A program made the position numbers and the translations under genes. 10,803 nt of DNA, taken from positions 1-10,803 of the forward strand of contig VXZF01000142.1 of NCBI GenBank assembly GCA_009845645.1. Reading direction: 5' to 3'. This document shows positions 1-6,126 of the stretch, piece after piece. Positions within the stretch are counted from its first letter, which is position 1, and each line of letters begins with the position of its first letter. Below the pieces are notes generated by a model that did not search any database, was not told the DNA's origin, and was given only the letters and a program-made list of their open reading frames with translations. This stretch comes from Gemmatimonadota bacterium. Lineage in GTDB: Bacteria; Latescibacterota; UBA2968; UBA8231.

Positions 1-43
1 CTGGGTGGCAACCAGATCCCGACTGGCCAGTCCCTCTTGTTCC

Positions 44-1084
44 ATGCGACTGGGATTCAAGAAAGTTACAGTATATCAGAGCGTAGATTTGGCGACCAGC
101 AAGCAAGCATTTATAGAAGCCTCCAAGGCAAAGCCGACCTTTACTGCTGAGCAGGGAGCAGTGGCTTTTGCTAGACAGGGGCTAGGCTCGATTATCGAAT
201 GGACTGAACTTGAAGCAAATTACACCAACTGTGTCTATAAGGCAGTGTGTTGTGACGGCAGCTATGTGATCAAGATCAAGTATCGAAAAGCCTTCTCGCT
301 AGCGGTCGATTTCAATATTACCGCATTGTTACGCGATACAACCACTCTGCCCGTCCCGGAGACCAGTGTATTATGCGAGGACACCGATGTGTTCGGATAT
401 CCTTATCTGATTTCTAGTCTGCTCCCCGGTACTCAAGGACGAGACTTTTTCGAGAGGCCCAGTACTAGCGATGATCGGCGATGTCGCCTGCTCAAAGAAT
501 TTGGCTCAGTGGTCGCTGCCATCAATGAACAGAGAGTATCCGACGGTCTCCTGCCCGTGCAGGATGTGACCCAATGGCGAGAAGACATACGGAGAAAGCT
601 CCTTTACAATCAGGACTTGGTAGCCGACCTGCCAGAGAATTGTCAAGCCAAGTTGCCCATTATCGAAGATCTTCTGGACAAGATTGATGTCGTGCCGAAT
701 CCGAGTCCTCAAGGGCTTCTATGGGGAGATGCAACTATACACAATCTTTTGGTTGATGATGATGGCCATATCGTCGGCATTTACGATTTTGAGAATGGAG
801 CGACTGGCGACCTTCTACATGACCAACTGCATGTCGCAGCAGAGTTTACCCGAAAACCTCAAGAAATTTATGGTCGCGATCACTATCCGCAGGAGTTTTG
901 GTCTGGGTATGCGGAGGCAGGTGGAGTGCGAATAGAACCAGATGAGACGTACCTTAAAGTCAGACAAGCCACCATGGGCGCCGGTTTGTGCTGGTTCTGG
1001 GAAGTGCTGGGAGTCTTTCACCCCAAAACGCCGCAATGGCTGGATGACTTGGAAAGTGGATTAAAAAGCCTTGTGGATTCCTGA
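44..1084 (+). CDS. Aminoglycoside/choline kinase-fold phosphotransferase (APH family)
   Basis: A protein of about 346 residues with the APH (protein-kinase-like) fold, predicted to transfer phosphate from ATP to a small hydroxylated substrate in the cytoplasm. Numbering from the ATG at 44, Lys77 in VIKI is the likely ATP-anchoring lysine, the catalytic loop is WGDATIHN with Asp229 and Asn234, and the metal-binding DFG equivalent is DFE at 248-250. All three key positions are present, so it is probably active. The substrate cannot be told: antibiotics, choline, fructosamines or homoserine are all used by relatives. The start is uncertain. The frame is open to the left edge (a GTG lies at 5) and ATG 44 has no clear ribosome-binding site. 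The first 32 or so residues precede the normal beginning of the fold (FTAEQ), so they may be an extension or read-in from upstream. An attC follows 40 bases after the stop, making this a cassette gene. Confidence 0.8.
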   Translation: MRLGFKKVTVYQSVDLATSKQAFIEASKAKPTFTAEQGAVAFARQGLGSIIEWTELEANYTNCVYKAVCCDGSYVIKIKYRKAFSLAVDFNITALLRDTTTLPVPETSVLCEDTDVFGYPYLISSLLPGTQGRDFFERPSTSDDRRCRLLKEFGSVVAAINEQRVSDGLLPVQDVTQWREDIRRKLLYNQDLVADLPENCQAKLPIIEDLLDKIDVVPNPSPQGLLWGDATIHNLLVDDDGHIVGIYDFENGATGDLLHDQLHVAAEFTRKPQEIYGRDHYPQEFWSGYAEAGGVRIEPDETYLKVRQATMGAGLCWFWEVLGVFHPKTPQWLDDLESGLKSLVDS

Positions 1085-1124
1085 GGCTCGGGTGCGCATA
1101 AACGTGAGTCAAATGTCATTCTTC

Positions 1125-1190
1125 GCGTAACAAGCAGTTACCACTGCGGGCAACCTGCTTCGCAGGTTCAGTGACTGCAAGACGTTATCT
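1125..1190 (+). repeat. attC recombination site 1
   Basis: Integron attC, 66 bases, downstream of the kinase gene. The left core is GCGTAAC (1125-1131) and the right core GTTATCT (1184-1190). Between them lie nested inverted repeats: GCAGT..CACTG pairs with CAGTG..ACTGC, capped by a 7-bp hairpin AACCTGC-TTC-GCAGGTT at 1152-1168. The folded bottom strand of such sites is the substrate of the integron integrase, which cuts between G and T of the right core, so the next cassette starts at 1185. Cores deviate somewhat from consensus but the palindrome is excellent. Confidence 0.85.
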
Positions 1191-1216
1191 GCCATGCGTT
1201 TTCGCCTGATTGGTCG

Positions 1217-1223
1217 AAGGGGT
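1217..1223 (+). promoter_or_regulatory. Ribosome-binding site deciding the beta-propeller start
   Basis: GAAGGGG ends 7 bases before the ATG at 1231, a normal Shine-Dalgarno spacing. It favours ATG 1231 over the in-frame TTG at 1210, which lies upstream of this site. Confidence 0.55.
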
Positions 1224-1230
1224 TACAGCT

Positions 1231-2049
1231 ATGGAAACTTCCAAAATCGCCTTTGTGAGAGACCGGGATGGACTCTTTGATATCTTTACCATGAATGAGG
1301 ATGGAACAGATCAGACCAACATCACGCGCACCCCGGATTACGAGAAAGATCACGTAAGCTGGTCTCCCAATGGCACGCGTATCGCCTACTGCGACCGACG
1401 CCATGGCAAGGGCGAAATTTACGTAATCAACGCCGATGGAAGCGAACCGAGGCGACTGACCCACAATTCGGCCCCTGATCTTCGTTCTCACTGGTCGCCC
1501 GACGGCCAGACGATCATTTTTTGCACGGATCGTCACGACAACGTCGAGATCTATGCCATGAACAGCGACGGTTCTAACCAGAGGAATTTGACCAATCATC
1601 CGGCGTATGAGTTGGAATCAACTTTTTCCCCAGATGGCTCTAAGATTGCCTTCACGACCGACCGCGATGGTAAGACACAAATTTATGTGATGAAACCGGA
1701 TGGAAGCGAGCAAAAACGGTTGCACGTTTCTCAGGGCAACGATGAAGATCCTGCTTGGTCACCGGACGGCAAGTGGATCGCCTTTAAGTCGGACCGCGAT
1801 GGCAAAAGATCGCAACTCTACATCATGAGAGCGGATGGGTCGGATCCTAGACGCCTCACCAACGTTGAGGGCGGCGGCGCTATGGAACCCTCATGGTCGC
1901 CAGATGGCTCGGCGATCAGCTTCACAGGCGACTGGGAAGGCCGCCAGCAAATCTACCGGATAGATATCGACGGAAAGAATTTGACTAATCTCTCTAATAG
2001 CTCGACGAAGGATTTTGCTGGTGATTGGGGACCAACGATCAAGATTTGA
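1231..2049 (+). CDS. PD40/WD40-like (TolB-type) beta-propeller protein, soluble
   Basis: A 272-residue protein made almost entirely of PD40 repeats like those in the C-terminal propeller of TolB. The signature W/F-S-P-D/N-G appears five times, at residues about 44, 88, 132, 176 and 222, so each blade is 44 to 46 residues. Each is preceded by IY-x-M/I-x-x-DG and often RLT/NLT. With the incomplete repeats at both ends this gives a six-bladed propeller. There is no signal peptide and no TolB N-terminal domain, so unlike TolB it should be cytoplasmic. Propellers of this type usually bind proteins or ligands, and no catalytic residue is apparent; the actual partner is unknown. It lies just after attC 1 and is followed after 18 bases by the hydrolase with no attC between, so the two share a cassette and possibly a transcript. 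Confidence 0.85.
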   Translation: METSKIAFVRDRDGLFDIFTMNEDGTDQTNITRTPDYEKDHVSWSPNGTRIAYCDRRHGKGEIYVINADGSEPRRLTHNSAPDLRSHWSPDGQTIIFCTDRHDNVEIYAMNSDGSNQRNLTNHPAYELESTFSPDGSKIAFTTDRDGKTQIYVMKPDGSEQKRLHVSQGNDEDPAWSPDGKWIAFKSDRDGKRSQLYIMRADGSDPRRLTNVEGGGAMEPSWSPDGSAISFTGDWEGRQQIYRIDIDGKNLTNLSNSSTKDFAGDWGPTIKI

Positions 2050-2067
2050 GCTTTTGAGCTTCGGCAA

Positions 2068-2796
2068 ATGACAGAGTCGTTTGTTGATATTGGAAATCTC
2101 CGTCTGTGGACAATAGTGCAGGGGAGAGGAGTGCCGTTGGTGCTGTGCAGTGGTGGTCCTGGTTGCTGCGACTATCTTGAACCCCTTGCAGGAATGCTCG
2201 ATGATCTATGTGAAGTGATTCGCTTCGATCACAGAGGATGTGGTCGGTCTGACAAGGCGGAGCCTTATACACTTGCAACCTGCCTTGAGGACTTGCACAC
2301 CATTCGTCATCACTACGGTGTCGATCGCTGGATCATGGTTGGCCACTCATTCGGGGCGGACTTATCGTTGGCCTATTCAATGCGATACCCCGAGCACGTG
2401 CATGGCTTCATTTGTCTTTCAGGAGGTCGGGTACACAACGATCGGGACTGGCACCGAAGCTACAGCGAGCGGCGTGATCAGGGGCTTGAGGCACCGCCAG
2501 AGCAGGCATATCCAGCGAATATGGAGGTGAACAAGCAGGTCAACGAGTCTTGGAAGGAATATATTAAACGCCCAGAGCTGTTTCGGGACTTGGCATCATT
2601 GACCGTACCAGGGCTCTTCGTGTATGGCAGACAGGATATCAGGCCGAGTTGGCCAGTCGAGCAACTTGCTCAACTGTTGCCGAACGCGCGTTTGGAGTTT
2701 CTTGAGAATGCCCATCACCAAATTTGGCTTGGGCACGAAGAATTGCTCCAAGGTTTCTTGAGGGAATTTGTAAAGAAATTTACCCACAGCACATAA
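2068..2796 (+). CDS. Alpha/beta hydrolase, prolyl-iminopeptidase-like
   Basis: A 242-residue, apparently complete alpha/beta-hydrolase of the peptidase S33/AB_hydrolase_1 type. Seen in order: oxyanion-hole motif SGGPGC (28-33), DHRGCGRSD (54-62), nucleophile elbow GHSFGA with Ser94, acid-containing loop VYGRQD with Asp190, and the catalytic His in ENAHHQIW (216 or 217). The HGGPG-like and RGCGRS motifs resemble prolyl aminopeptidases and related hydrolases, but the short cap region (about 120-175) makes the substrate unpredictable; esters, amides or lactones are possible. It is cytoplasmic, without a signal peptide. The start ATG has only a weak upstream ribosome-binding site and lies 18 bases after the beta-propeller stop, so translational coupling is plausible. 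The stop codon forms part of the left core of the following attC, a common arrangement in cassettes. Confidence 0.85.
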   Translation: MTESFVDIGNLRLWTIVQGRGVPLVLCSGGPGCCDYLEPLAGMLDDLCEVIRFDHRGCGRSDKAEPYTLATCLEDLHTIRHHYGVDRWIMVGHSFGADLSLAYSMRYPEHVHGFICLSGGRVHNDRDWHRSYSERRDQGLEAPPEQAYPANMEVNKQVNESWKEYIKRPELFRDLASLTVPGLFVYGRQDIRPSWPVEQLAQLLPNARLEFLENAHHQIWLGHEELLQGFLREFVKKFTHST

Positions 2797-2874
2797 CACG
2801 TCCGCGCCCGGCTTCGGCGCTAGCGCGCCTTTGCCCAACCGCTACGCGGTTCGGGCACGGCGAAAACGTTACAC
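2791..2874 (+). repeat. attC recombination site 2
   Basis: 84-base attC. The left core ACATAAC (2791-2797) contains the hydrolase stop codon; the right core is GTTACAC (2868-2874). The tip hairpin AACCGC-TAC-GCGGTT (2837-2851) is flanked by GCCC/GGGC with one unpaired C, resembling the extrahelical base typical of attC. The left arm CGTCCG..GCCCGGC is partly matched by the right-arm CGGGCACGGCG. Confidence 0.88.
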
Positions 2875-2893
2875 GCCATCCGGATGAAGATGG

Positions 2894-2899
2894 AAAGGA
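2894..2899 (+). promoter_or_regulatory. Ribosome-binding site deciding the GTG start of the zinc-ribbon gene
   Basis: AAAGGA ends 7 bases before the GTG at 2907. Earlier in-frame starts (for example 2724) would place the N-terminus inside the hydrolase gene and the attC, so GTG 2907 is preferred. Confidence 0.55.
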
Positions 2900-2906
2900 C
2901 GAGAAC

Positions 2907-3311
2907 GTGGCGAAATCCTGTCCTGAATGCTTAAGTGATGTTCCTGAGAGCGCATTTGTATGTCACGCTTGCGGCCGAAGGATCGTGGGAAAGGAGTGCC
3001 CCGAGTGTTGTGAAGTTTCGAAAGAGCCTGCAAAAAGGTGCGCCTATTGCGGCCACAACTTTGAGCGCAAGGAGAAGATTGCCAACATTGAACCATTTAG
3101 TGCAAAGGCCTCATTGCTGGCCACGCTCTTCCTCCGGATGCGTTTGATCCCACAGGAGATTTTCCTAACTCCAGAGAAGATCGTCATCCAAACGTGGGGA
3201 TTCTTTTGGCTTAGCAGGTCGGACGAAGACATCCCTTGGGAGAAAATCGCCGGCTATCACTACCACGCAGGATGGTTCTGGGACAGTCTTGAAATCCAGA
3301 CACGCGGCTAG
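2907..3311 (+). CDS. Double zinc-ribbon protein with PH-like domain, ended early by an amber codon
   Basis: A 134-residue product of unknown function. The N-terminus holds two zinc ribbons, each with paired CxxC knuckles: Cys5/Cys8 with Cys19/Cys22, and Cys31/Cys34 with Cys45/Cys48, a double zinc-ribbon (DZANK-like) arrangement. From about residue 60 the sequence (LIPQEIFLTPEKIVIQ, then WFWDSLEIQTRG) looks like bacterial PH-type domains, which begin with a similar 'e.i.lT..ri.i' strand. The frame stops at TAG 3309-3311 but continues in the same frame for 25 further codons to TAG 3387-3389, giving a helix-like tail that ends KADGLRIKEILEQMKE, as expected for the C-terminal helix of a PH domain. 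A CAG to TAG change is the simplest explanation, so this product is probably truncated and perhaps non-functional. It lacks a signal peptide or membrane segment. Confidence 0.7.
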   Translation: MAKSCPECLSDVPESAFVCHACGRRIVGKECPECCEVSKEPAKRCAYCGHNFERKEKIANIEPFSAKASLLATLFLRMRLIPQEIFLTPEKIVIQTWGFFWLSRSDEDIPWEKIAGYHYHAGWFWDSLEIQTRG

Positions 3312-3389
3312 ACAGCCAATAGAATACGATGCCTTCAGAAAGCAGACGGTCTAAGAATCAAGGAAATACTCGAGCAAATGAAAGAGTAG
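3312..3389 (+). pseudogene. Detached C-terminal tail of the zinc-ribbon/PH-like gene
   Basis: Twenty-five in-frame codons continue past the amber stop at 3309-3311 and end at a second TAG (3387-3389). They encode an amphipathic lysine/glutamate-rich helix closing with IKEILEQMKE. The frame is unchanged across the stop, so a single base substitution rather than an indel would separate it from the main part. It would be made only with amber suppression or readthrough. Confidence 0.55.
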
Positions 3390-3410
3390 AGACGAAGAGG
3401 ACCCGGCGGC

Positions 3411-3434
3411 GTGTAACACGTCCGTGCGCGGCTC
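3411..3434 (+). repeat. Partial attC (left arm only)
   Basis: Begins GTGTAACACG and continues CCGTGCGCGGCTC, nearly identical to the left arm of the attC at 4277 (only one differing base over the 19 following the shared TAAC). No tip hairpin and no right core follow; the sequence passes directly into a GNAT gene fragment. This is the remnant of the zinc-ribbon cassette's attC after a deletion. Confidence 0.65.
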
Positions 3435-3551
3435 GGCGAAGGGAGTCCTGTCGGTTTCTACGAAAAATGCGGTTTTGTCCGTAATGGCAAGACGTATGGT
3501 GATCTCCATATTATCGAGCGCTACACTGCATTTTTGCCGTATAGTCACTAG
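3435..3551 (+). pseudogene. C-terminal remnant of a GNAT acetyltransferase
   Basis: An in-frame stretch without a start codon reads GEGSPVGFYEKCGF and continues about 24 residues to TAG at 3549-3551. The GxGSPxxFYxKxGF pattern is the hallmark C-terminal motif of many GNAT N-acetyltransferases, covering the last helix and strand. The acetyl-CoA-binding motif A and everything before it are missing. An in-frame TAA at 3414 in the attC remnant closes the frame upstream. The gene has therefore lost its 5' part, probably in the same deletion that removed the right half of the attC. The sulfotransferase gene starts 20 bases after its stop, with no attC between. Confidence 0.65.
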
Positions 3552-3571
3552 CTAGCTTTGGAGACACATGG

Positions 3572-4204
3572 ATGGTTGAGATGATAGACTCAGAAGTCAC
3601 CCTCGTCAGTGTCCACATTCCCAAAACGGGGGGGATGACGCTGTTGAGTATTTTACAGCAAGTGTATGTTGGTCACCTACAACTCGCCTACGAGGATGAG
3701 CGTGATACGATAGTCGAAAAACCACTCTGCTATCACGGACATGCTGTGCTGGATAAGTTTGCCAACAATTTGGCCGCATTGCCCAATGTGAAATGGATGA
3801 CGTTTCTGCGCGACCCCCTTCGATCTGCGGTCTCGCTTTATCACTACGGTGTTAAACATGGGACCATTCGCGAAATGGGGCTGGACCAGTGGCTCACGGG
3901 AACGGAGATGTTCTGCTGGCCCGATCCTCCCGCATACAACCACAACCGCTTCTCGAAATGGATCGGGCGTGCGAGAACCTCATGGGATCAGTTTGACCTC
4001 ATCGGACTCACAGAGTACTTCGACGAATCGATCCAACTCGCTTCGGAAGTGCTTGGATGGCCTGATGTCGAATACACATCGCAGAACGTGGGGACGTACG
4101 GCGATCCCAATATGAATGAATCGACTATCAATGTTTTTCGTCGGTTGAATTCAGATGACTACATAGTGTATGATAAAGCGATAAGGCGATTGCAGGGCCA
4201 ATAA
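3572..4204 (+). CDS. Sulfotransferase family protein (PAPS-dependent)
   Basis: A 210-residue protein of the sulfotransferase superfamily, which moves a sulfuryl group from PAPS to sugars, lipids or other hydroxyl or amine acceptors. The 5'-phosphosulfate loop is HIPKTGGMTL (15-24), with the Lys-Thr-Gly-Gly expected of the Sulfotransfer_2 or Gal-3-O-type families. The 3'-phosphate motif is FLRDPLRSAVSLYHY (78-92), containing the characteristic Arg-Asp-Pro and Ser. The acceptor cannot be predicted. ATG 3572 is chosen because GGAG sits at 3560-3563 at suitable spacing; ATG 3581 is an alternative. The frame continues without a stop from 4205 to the TAA inside the next attC (4280), so the C-terminus may once have been 26 codons longer. 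It follows a GNAT remnant and precedes an attC. Confidence 0.82.
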   Translation: MVEMIDSEVTLVSVHIPKTGGMTLLSILQQVYVGHLQLAYEDERDTIVEKPLCYHGHAVLDKFANNLAALPNVKWMTFLRDPLRSAVSLYHYGVKHGTIREMGLDQWLTGTEMFCWPDPPAYNHNRFSKWIGRARTSWDQFDLIGLTEYFDESIQLASEVLGWPDVEYTSQNVGTYGDPNMNESTINVFRRLNSDDYIVYDKAIRRLQGQ

Positions 4205-4276
4205 GACGCTGCACTGGAAGAGGAATCCGCTGCGCTTCTATCCCCGCCGGTGAGTTTGAACGGTAGATCCTACTTC

Positions 4277-4361
4277 ATCTAACACGACCGTGCGCGGCTC
4301 AGTCCTGACGGGCTTCGACCCAACCTGCTCCGCAGGTTCGCGCACGGCGAAGCCGTCAGAG
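4277..4361 (+). repeat. attC recombination site 3, with altered right core
   Basis: 85-base attC. The left core ATCTAAC (4277-4283) is a perfect RYYYAAC. CCGTGCGCGGC in the left arm pairs with GCGCACGGCG in the right arm, and the tip hairpin AACCTGC-TCC-GCAGGTT spans 4322-4338. The base at the expected right core is GTCAGAG (4355-4361) instead of GTTRRRY, changing the second T of the cleavage triplet. A canonical GTTATGC occurs 54 bases further on at 4415-4421. Confidence 0.82.
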
Positions 4362-4447
4362 GAAATAGGAAAAGTAAAATTAGATCCTTGTAGGATATCT
4401 CCAGTATATCACTAGTTATGCAACAAGAGAATTGAGTAGCCTTTGCC
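4362..4447 (+). other. AT-rich spacer with an isolated GTTATGC core
   Basis: This 86-base leader between attC 3 and the next gene is clearly richer in A and T than its surroundings. It contains GTTATGC (4415-4421), identical to the right core of the attC at 6831-6837, but no palindrome leads to it. It could be a second cassette boundary, an insertion, or chance. No convincing promoter or ribosome-binding site was found. Confidence 0.35.
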
Positions 4448-5497
4448 ATGAACGAAGTCCTGAGGGCCCTAGATCGCGAACAGCTCAAGCGTGCTTTCAG
4501 CAATCACTTCGGATGCTCGATCGAAGAGATCAAAGTCCGAGAGTCGAGGCCGTTGCCTCCGAATCCTGGATTGTCTGGGGACAAACTGATCTGCGAAGTC
4601 TCGATGCGGTCAGGAGGAAGAACCTTGGCTCCGGTGGAGTGCTGTATCAAGCGGATGGTAACGCCCGACGGCCGCGAAGCCCATCTGTATCGATCGCTGC
4701 ACGACTTGCAGTTCCCGTTGCCCGAGTTCTATGGGCACTATCTGGATGAGAAGGGTCGGGAGGTGCTGATCCTGGAGTATATCCCGCGTGTAGGGTACTC
4801 CTTTCGATCAGATGAGGAGACAACGGAGTGGCTTTCGCTCATGGCTCGATTCAACTCCATGCCACTGAGTGCCTTCGATGTTGATTCACTAAGGCAGCAG
4901 GATTGGGGAGTTTGGCTCATCGATGGGAAGGTTGAGACCGAGTTTGAAGAAGTGATACGGTGCGCGGCTGAATCCTTGATCGGCGACGAGTTGGCCGCGT
5001 TCTGCCAAGCTCAGGCGTCCAAGATCCGATCTCTTAGTGGCTTCGCCAGAAGACTTCACGCCGTGGTAATGGACATGCCTAAGGCGCTTTGCAACGAGGA
5101 GCTTCATCCGGGATGGCGATCAGACGGAACACTTGTGGCATTCGATCTGCACAGTACAAGACCGAGTCCTCGGTTCATGGACATCTCGAACTACATCGGC
5201 GCACCCGAGTCGGGATCATGGCTAGGGGCCCTGTCACCTCGGATGAAGTGGGCCCGCGTCTACGGCGAAGCGTTGGCAGTTGCGGGCGGCCCATCCGTCG
5301 ACGCGGCGACCATTCTACACGAGTCACGTCTTGTTTGGATGGCATTCGCATTCCAACTCGCATGGTGCCTTCAGGTCGCTATCGACGGCAAGATCAACTG
5401 GTCGGAGGATCTAGAGAAGAACAAGCTGGGGGCGCGCAGAGGGATCCTGATGCGGCTTGCCTATTTAACAGAGGCTCAAGAATGGGCCCTGGTGTGA
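4448..5497 (+). CDS. APH-fold protein with degenerate catalytic loop
   Basis: A 349-residue protein resembling aminoglycoside phosphotransferases. The N-lobe has ECCIKRM with Lys68 as likely beta3 lysine, REAHLYRSL with Glu78 as likely helix-C glutamate, and hinge LEYIP at 109-113. The normal catalytic loop HGDLHPGN appears here as NEELHPGW (216-223): the LHPG core is kept, but the catalytic Asp is Glu and the metal-binding Asn is Trp. The DFG position reads FDLHS with Asp233. Thus either a pseudo-kinase, a protein with another nucleotide chemistry, or a decayed enzyme; the frame itself is intact, which argues against simple decay. The start ATG 4448 has no strong ribosome-binding site. A GNAT gene follows after 62 bases without an intervening attC, so both lie in one cassette. 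It is cytoplasmic and its substrate is unknown. Confidence 0.7.
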   Translation: MNEVLRALDREQLKRAFSNHFGCSIEEIKVRESRPLPPNPGLSGDKLICEVSMRSGGRTLAPVECCIKRMVTPDGREAHLYRSLHDLQFPLPEFYGHYLDEKGREVLILEYIPRVGYSFRSDEETTEWLSLMARFNSMPLSAFDVDSLRQQDWGVWLIDGKVETEFEEVIRCAAESLIGDELAAFCQAQASKIRSLSGFARRLHAVVMDMPKALCNEELHPGWRSDGTLVAFDLHSTRPSPRFMDISNYIGAPESGSWLGALSPRMKWARVYGEALAVAGGPSVDAATILHESRLVWMAFAFQLAWCLQVAIDGKINWSEDLEKNKLGARRGILMRLAYLTEAQEWALV

Positions 5498-5559
5498 AGA
5501 GCCTCAGTGGAACATCTTCTGAGATCCAACGGAGGCAAACTGTATAACTACGGTGAACC

Positions 5560-6003
5560 ATGGCAGACATCCTGGTGAGACTTGCTAGCAAGGCAGATGT
5601 CGAGTGGTGTGTAAAGACTGCCACATTTGACTCGAATCGATTTGCTGAGCAGATCTCCGGCATAAACGAAGTGATCGTCGCGGAATTGCAGGGTGAACTC
5701 GTGGGAGTGCTTCACCTATGCTTTTTGTGGCCAGGACATGATGGCGGAACCGCATTCATCAGCCTGATTAACGTATTGCATCAGCACCAGCGAAAAGGTA
5801 TTGGGAAGGCTATGTTGGCGTTCGTAGAAGATGATCTGCGGCACCGAGGCCACAGGATTCTGTTGAGTTCGTGCGTTGTGGATGAATACGAGCCGCAGAC
5901 ATGGCATAGACACATGGGGTTTTCTGAGTGCGGGTTTCTGGCAGGTTTCCCGTTTGAGGACGACCTGGGGGAGCTTTTCCTGTTCAAAGAGCTGGGGACG
6001 TAG
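5560..6003 (+). CDS. GNAT family N-acetyltransferase
   Basis: A 147-residue, full-length GNAT protein predicted to transfer an acetyl group from acetyl-CoA to an amine. Motif A is seen as LINVLHQHQRKGIGKAML (69-86), with the pyrophosphate-binding Q-R-K-G-I-G at 77-82. The C-terminal MGFSECGF segment (119-126) is the usual GNAT beta6 region. The N-terminal VRLASKADVEW matches the typical first strand and helix of the fold. Relatives acetylate antibiotics, protein N-termini, polyamines or amino acids; nothing here selects among these. It shares a cassette with the upstream APH-fold gene and is followed within 6 bases by an attC. Confidence 0.85.
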   Translation: MADILVRLASKADVEWCVKTATFDSNRFAEQISGINEVIVAELQGELVGVLHLCFLWPGHDGGTAFISLINVLHQHQRKGIGKAMLAFVEDDLRHRGHRILLSSCVVDEYEPQTWHRHMGFSECGFLAGFPFEDDLGELFLFKELGT

Positions 6004-6009
6004 GCCATC

Positions 6010-6097
6010 GCTCAACACAGCGTTTTGCGCTGCGGTACCTTTGGCACCTTGGCCTACGGCAACCGCTTCGCGGTTCGCAAACCGTGAAACGTTAGAC
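6010..6097 (+). repeat. attC recombination site 4
   Basis: 88-base attC with canonical cores GCTCAAC (6010-6016) and GTTAGAC (6091-6097). The tip hairpin AACCGC-TTC-GCGGTT lies at 6061-6075. The inner right arm TTCGCAAACCGTGAAAC partly mirrors the left arm AGCGTTTTGCGCTGCGGT. It ends the GNAT cassette; the methyltransferase cassette begins at 6092. Confidence 0.88.
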
Positions 6098-6126
6098 AAC
6101 ACCCAATTTGAAAGGTCATCCGATCA

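Noticed and set aside
1168..1599. 143-codon minus-strand frame opposite the beta-propeller gene
   Set aside because: Antisense to a repeat-rich gene whose regular WSPDG codons keep the opposite frame open; no motif of its own.
2724..2906. Upstream extension of the zinc-ribbon frame
   Set aside because: It would run through the hydrolase 3' end and the attC; the GTG at 2907 with a good ribosome-binding site starts just before the first zinc ribbon.
5498..5559. Possible attC between the APH-fold gene and the GNAT gene (GTATAAC)
   Set aside because: No matching right core within the expected distance and no inverted repeat.
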